The notes below the pieces were generated by a model. It searched no databases. It was not told where the DNA came from and saw only the letters and a list, made by a program, of their open reading frames with translations. From Polyodon spathula (lineage: Eukaryota; Chordata; Actinopteri; Acipenseriformes; Polyodontidae), in NCBI RefSeq assembly GCF_017654505.1, contig NC_054545.1, forward strand, positions 13,487,047-13,551,046: DNA of 64,000 nt, read 5' to 3'. The first letter of the stretch is position 1; each line of letters begins with the position of its first letter. Positions 60,110 through 64,000 of this stretch are shown piece after piece. The position numbers and the translations under genes are program-made.

Positions 60110-60737
60110 GTAAACAGCAATCACAGCAAGTTGAAGGAATGAAGGCTCATACCAGTAACAAACAGAGAGGGGTATGCTTCCCTGTCATTTTTAAACATCA
60201 GTGACTTTCTTGAAATAGGTTGCCTGCTCACAGTCACAAGGTCAGAGAGACATTATCATGAGGAATGCAGTTTGCAGTGGTCTTGTACTATTATTGATGA
60301 AGAAAAGACTTCTCCAGGCAGTAATCTAAACCAACAGAGTTATCAGCAGCACTATTAATAGATATCCAAATGTGCACTATTTTTGTTCTCCAAATTATTT
60401 ATGTTGTTCTAATACAGATATAGCGATAAGGCACTTTAAACTAAAATGTCATTTTAGTACGGTGATGAAATAAGGAAAAAAATTGTAAGAGAAAAAAACA
60501 ACTGACTGCTAAGCCAGGTGAGCCAAACTCCCGAGAGTCCCCTGAGAATTGTCATGAACAACATTATCAATAACTAAGAATGAACAGGAACATACAAACA
60601 GCTCTATATTATCATGTGGGTGCTCAGTTTATATTACCAAAGCATTCATCACAGTACTGTTTAAACAGTTTAAATAGAAGAAAGAAAACAAAACTTCAAA
60701 TAAACCCAAGAGTTCCTGCATGCACCTTAATTGATTA

Positions 60738-62057
60738 CACTATGTAACACAATTTTTGTTCCTGGGTAGTAAGTGTTATTTAATAATTGCTTATGCCTCA
60801 AAAGTATAGAAAATGGCTATTATTCCCCACAAACTTTGCTTTTGTGACCAGGACAGTGATATTTTGAAATTTACCTATTTCCAATGAGAAAACGGTCTTT
60901 TCGTTAACATAAAGTCAGAAAAAAACAACATATGAATCCAAATTAACATGTATTTATACTAAAATAATACAAAAATGACTACAAAAGATTTAGAAGTGAG
61001 TAGTTTGTCGAGATTTCTGATTATACTGTAAATCACTTTCACGAATCAGCCCCCAAATGTAGTCTCCCATCATGTTCTCGTTATACTGTCCTTGGTAGCG
61101 GCGTTCAAAGTCCAGTATATCCTAGTGGAAGCGCTCGCCTTGCTCCTCTGAGTACTCTCCCATGTTCTCCTTGAATTTATCAAGATGAGCATTGAGGATA
61201 TGGACTTTGAGGGACATCCTACAGCCCATTGTGCCGTAGTTCTTCACCAGTCTCAACCAGCTCCACATAGTTTTCGGCCTTGTGATTGCCCAGGAAGCCC
61301 CGAACCACTGCGACAAAGCTGTTCCAAGCTGCTTTCTCCTTACTAGTGAGCTTCTTGGGGAATTCATTGCACTCCAGGATCTTCTTTATCTGTGGTCCGA
61401 CGAAGACACCGGCTTTGACCTTTGCCTCAGACAGCTTAGGGAAGAAGTCTTGAAGGTACTTGAAGGCTGCCGACTCCTTATCTAGAGCTCTGACAAATTG
61501 TTTCATAAGGCCCAATTTGATGTGCAGTGGTGGCATCAGCACCTTCTGGGGGTCCACCAGTGACTCCCACTTGACGTTGTTCCTCCCCACAGAGAACTAG
61601 GTCCGTTGTGGCCAGTCCCGCCTGTGGTAGTGAGCCTTGGTGTCCCTGCTGTCCCAAAGGCAAAGATAGCAGGGAAACTTGGTAAAACCACCTTGGAGAT
61701 CCATCAGGAATGCCACCATTGCAGCCTCTTGATGCCACCTCAGAAAAATGCAGATATGTATCCACTTAGGCAGCTGGAACTAAACTGAACTGGTGGGCTT
61801 ACGGCCCCTGTATTTATACTACTATTTATATTACTGGAAAGTTCTAGAAAGTTCTAGAAGTTACTCCAAGTTTACTCAGCACTGAATCTATCTGGAATGT
61901 TCTGGAAAATAGGTAAATTTCAAAATATCACTGTCCTGGTCACAAAAGCAAAGTTTGTGGGGAATAATAGCCATTTTCTATACTTTTGAGGCATAAGCAA
62001 TAGGAAATAACACTTACTACCCAGGAACCCCCCCCAAAAAAAAATTGTTACATGGTG
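60738..62057 (-). mobile_element. CACTA-ended DNA transposon with TTA target duplication (1320 bp)
   Basis: The left end reads CACTATGTAACACAATTTTTG (60738) and the right end is its inverted counterpart (reverse complement CACCATGTAACAATTTTT, finishing at 62057). TTA flanks both ends (60735-60737, 62058-62060), a 3-bp duplication. The inverted repeats extend ~150 bases: 60738-60893 mirrors 61905-62057, with shared words such as GGCTATTATTCCCCACAAAC and TTTTGTGACCAGGACAGTGA. CACTA/G termini plus 3-bp duplications are the signature of CACTA (EnSpm) transposons; assignment to that superfamily rests on these ends alone. The interior holds a damaged transposase-like gene on the minus strand. Confidence 0.8.
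60988..61740 (-). pseudogene. Transposase-like gene of the CACTA-ended element, broken
   Basis: Minus-strand coding text runs from about 61740 (FPCYLCLWDSRDTKAHYHRR) through NNVKWESLVDPQKVLMPPLH, FFPKLSEAKVKAGVFVGPQI, AAWNSFVAVVRGFLGNHKAE, MGCRMSLKVHI and YSEEQGERFH to MGDYIWGLIRESDL and TTHF near 60990. Breaks visible: a stop between WPQRT and FSVGRN (61600-61597), a frameshift after YVELVET near 61258, and a TAG directly after GERFH near 61124. Proteins with these blocks are familiar to me as repeated, unannotated sequences in fish and arthropod genomes. Only a C-terminal portion is present, so this copy is non-autonomous. No catalytic triad can be assigned with certainty from this fragment. 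Confidence 0.75.
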
Positions 62058-62061
62058 TTAT

Positions 62062-64000
62062 TGGTAGTTCTGTAACACAATATCACAAAATTACTGCACA
62101 CATTAAAAATCCAAGTTAATAGGTCTTAATAGGCACATAATATTGTAAACAAGAGTCTCAGTGAACATGCACACTAATAAATGAAGAGTCGGGTCAAAGA
62201 CTTACTCATTATTGGTTGACCAAAATTTGTATACTTAACATATTGACAACGTGCAGGAAAACATGCATGAGCGCTTAATGCAAAACAAACTTGGTGTAGG
62301 CATTTCAGTCTCTCACACAACCTTCCTCAGTGCGCTGTAACACATTAACATTACAAAAGTGAAGCATCCTTTAGTTCAAACATTTCTTTGCAAAAAAAGA
62401 CCTTCAGAAAACATTTTCAGTTTGTTTTTCCAACTGGAGAATGTGGGACTACCTGGTCTAATCAAATAATGTTTGAACCAGACCAGAGGCAGAGGTGGGG
62501 GTCAGTGTGGATCTTACCTTCTATAGAGCAATTGTTGCCTACAACTGCTACCTTTTGAAAGGGGTAAAAAGTTGGATTCCAAGAACCGCAGAAATGTTTG
62601 TAGGCTTTATCTGTTGGTCAACTGCAGACAGTGCTTTACCTCATTATTAATTTTCTTGTACACTAAATCAGTTCCTTAGTAGAATGAGACAGCCATAATA
62701 CAACATTTTACAACATTTTGCTGAGTACTTGTTACTCTATACTGTTAATTCCAGGTAAGTATATGTTTTTATAATTATCTTTATAACCATTTTGCCCACA
62801 GGTTGTCTTGGATTTCAAACTGACCACTGAGACCTTCTCAATGAATGTACAGGAACCACTTAAATAAGTAAAATAATGATTTGTTTATTATAGGAAATTA
62901 GACAATTAACTACAACTTATTTTAGATGACAATTTACAACCCCCCCTTTGTTCACAGAGTAAATCTTTCAGGTTCAGTCCACACCTCTCCATCACTACGA
63001 CGCAGGATCCCTCTGTGTTCCTGTTCATTCATTACATACACCCCGATCTTGGCCCTCCCTACTTGGGTTTGGTCTTCCAACCCGGCCACTGGTACTTAAC
63101 TTAGGTAGGGTAGAATGTCGCGTCTCGGGTGTATACAGGGAGATGGCCGTCCCTCCCTTGGTTGGTGCCTGTTTTCTCTTCCAGGGCATCGGTCACAGAG
63201 GGGGGTACCTTGAAAGGAAACAATACAACACCTTGTCATAAACCACCATTGATACTGGTAATCTAAATATTTTTGTCAAGCGTCTTTACTTCTAAAGCAT
63301 TTATCAAATGGCGTACTAACATTAACAGTCCTCTTAATACAATACAAAAAGTGCCACTTCAACAGTAGAATTCAAGGATAAATACTTAGCTTTGCTGTGA
63401 GTATCTGACCGTTCCTTCCTTCCATCAGGCTGCCGTGTCTATCTTTCTGTTTTCCCTTTAACGTTCCAAATAATCCTTGCTGTTTACCACCCAGGTCTAC
63501 TTCCTCAATAAGTTTCTAATGAATAGTTATGAATCTTCCATGATTAAAGACACTGCATTGCCTCCAGTCTTAGAAGCCTTTCAATTCACAACAATCATTA
63601 TTCAGAGATATCAGTTCCATTTGATGAAAAACATATATTTTTAGTGATAAATCAGGTGTAATTAGCATCTTTTAACAACTTATTACTGCTGGTCTATTAT
63701 ACTCAGACCCTGATGACTTTAAAGATTTTGTGTTGGTAATAAGTGGTTTTGAGTTTGTTCATTAATTACTATTCATTGTGCAAAGCAGTCCTTTACAAAA
63801 ATGTCTGGAGATATTTTTTGCCAATTTGGTTCAAGTAGATTTTGTGTGCGTGAGTGTGTCTAATGTGGAGTGCAGTGTGTGGAGATTTGCGTTTCTTGTA
63901 TGAGAAAACTTATTATTCTATATTACTGGTCATATTCACAAAGTTATTGGAGAGTAATTTACAAAATGTTGTGTCAAAGTCTTTATTTTTATTTATATAA
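62062..64000. other. Intergenic sequence, no gene seen
   Basis: A GC-richer patch at 62940-63215 (for example CCCGGCCACTGGTACTTAAC) looks like part of a dispersed repeat, but its ends were not found. The remainder is AT-rich background running to the window edge. Confidence 0.35.

Noticed and set aside
1..64000. CRISPR arrays, operons, phage or bacterial defence systems
   Set aside because: No regularly spaced direct repeats, ribosome-binding sites or tightly packed genes exist; the DNA is vertebrate in character.
1..64000. tRNA or rRNA genes
   Set aside because: No cloverleaf with A and B box sequences and no rRNA core words were recognised on either strand by eye.

Overview
This is eukaryotic, AT-rich, intron- and repeat-dominated DNA with no prokaryotic gene organisation. 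Most of the supplied open reading frames are chance. The repeats point to a ray-finned fish: Tc1/mariner transposons of the fish type, a CR1-like LINE with an 8-bp tail repeat, an L2-like LINE, a DIRS-like retrotransposon and abundant (TA)n, (TTA)n and (CA)n tracts. A non-teleost lineage such as sturgeon, paddlefish, bichir or gar is my guess from the style of the CR1 tail; it is inference.

Region 1-12 kb: the only protein gene I can assemble lies here on the minus strand. Five exons (11619-11417, 9861-9831, 6350-6244, 5102-5009, 4701-4544) join in frame through GT-AG introns. They give the C-terminal ~197 residues of a TPR-like protein ending in one transmembrane segment, and the order of conserved blocks resembles consortin (CNST). 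One exon is only 31 nt. The 5' exons were not found. A 508-bp internally deleted Tc1-like element lies downstream of the gene.

Region 12-32 kb: this is a graveyard of mobile elements. It holds a 750-bp solo LTR with a perfect 5-bp target duplication (13215-13964), two copies of a hAT-like repeat (about 9.2 and 18.0 kb), an L2-like fragment (20.8-21.4 kb), a compact DIRS-like element with inverted terminal repeats and an internal complementary region (23.84-26.10 kb), a long fold-back element (28.57-28.82 kb), and a CR1-like LINE nested inside a Tc1-like element (29.55-31.22 kb).

Region 32-56 kb: I could identify no gene. It holds microsatellites, one possible LTR, one GC-rich pocket and long unique sequence. 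Some stretches are of a complexity that suggests conserved regulatory DNA, but this cannot be tested here.

Region 56-64 kb: a Tc1-like element with ~215-bp inverted repeats (56888-58459) sits in a TA-rich site. A 1320-bp element beginning CACTA, with a TTA duplication and ~150-bp inverted repeats (60738-62057), carries a broken transposase-like gene.

Nothing in the window looks like a bacterial-type gene system. The most informative items are the reconstructed consortin-like gene with its micro-exon, the DIRS-like architecture, and the CACTA-ended element.
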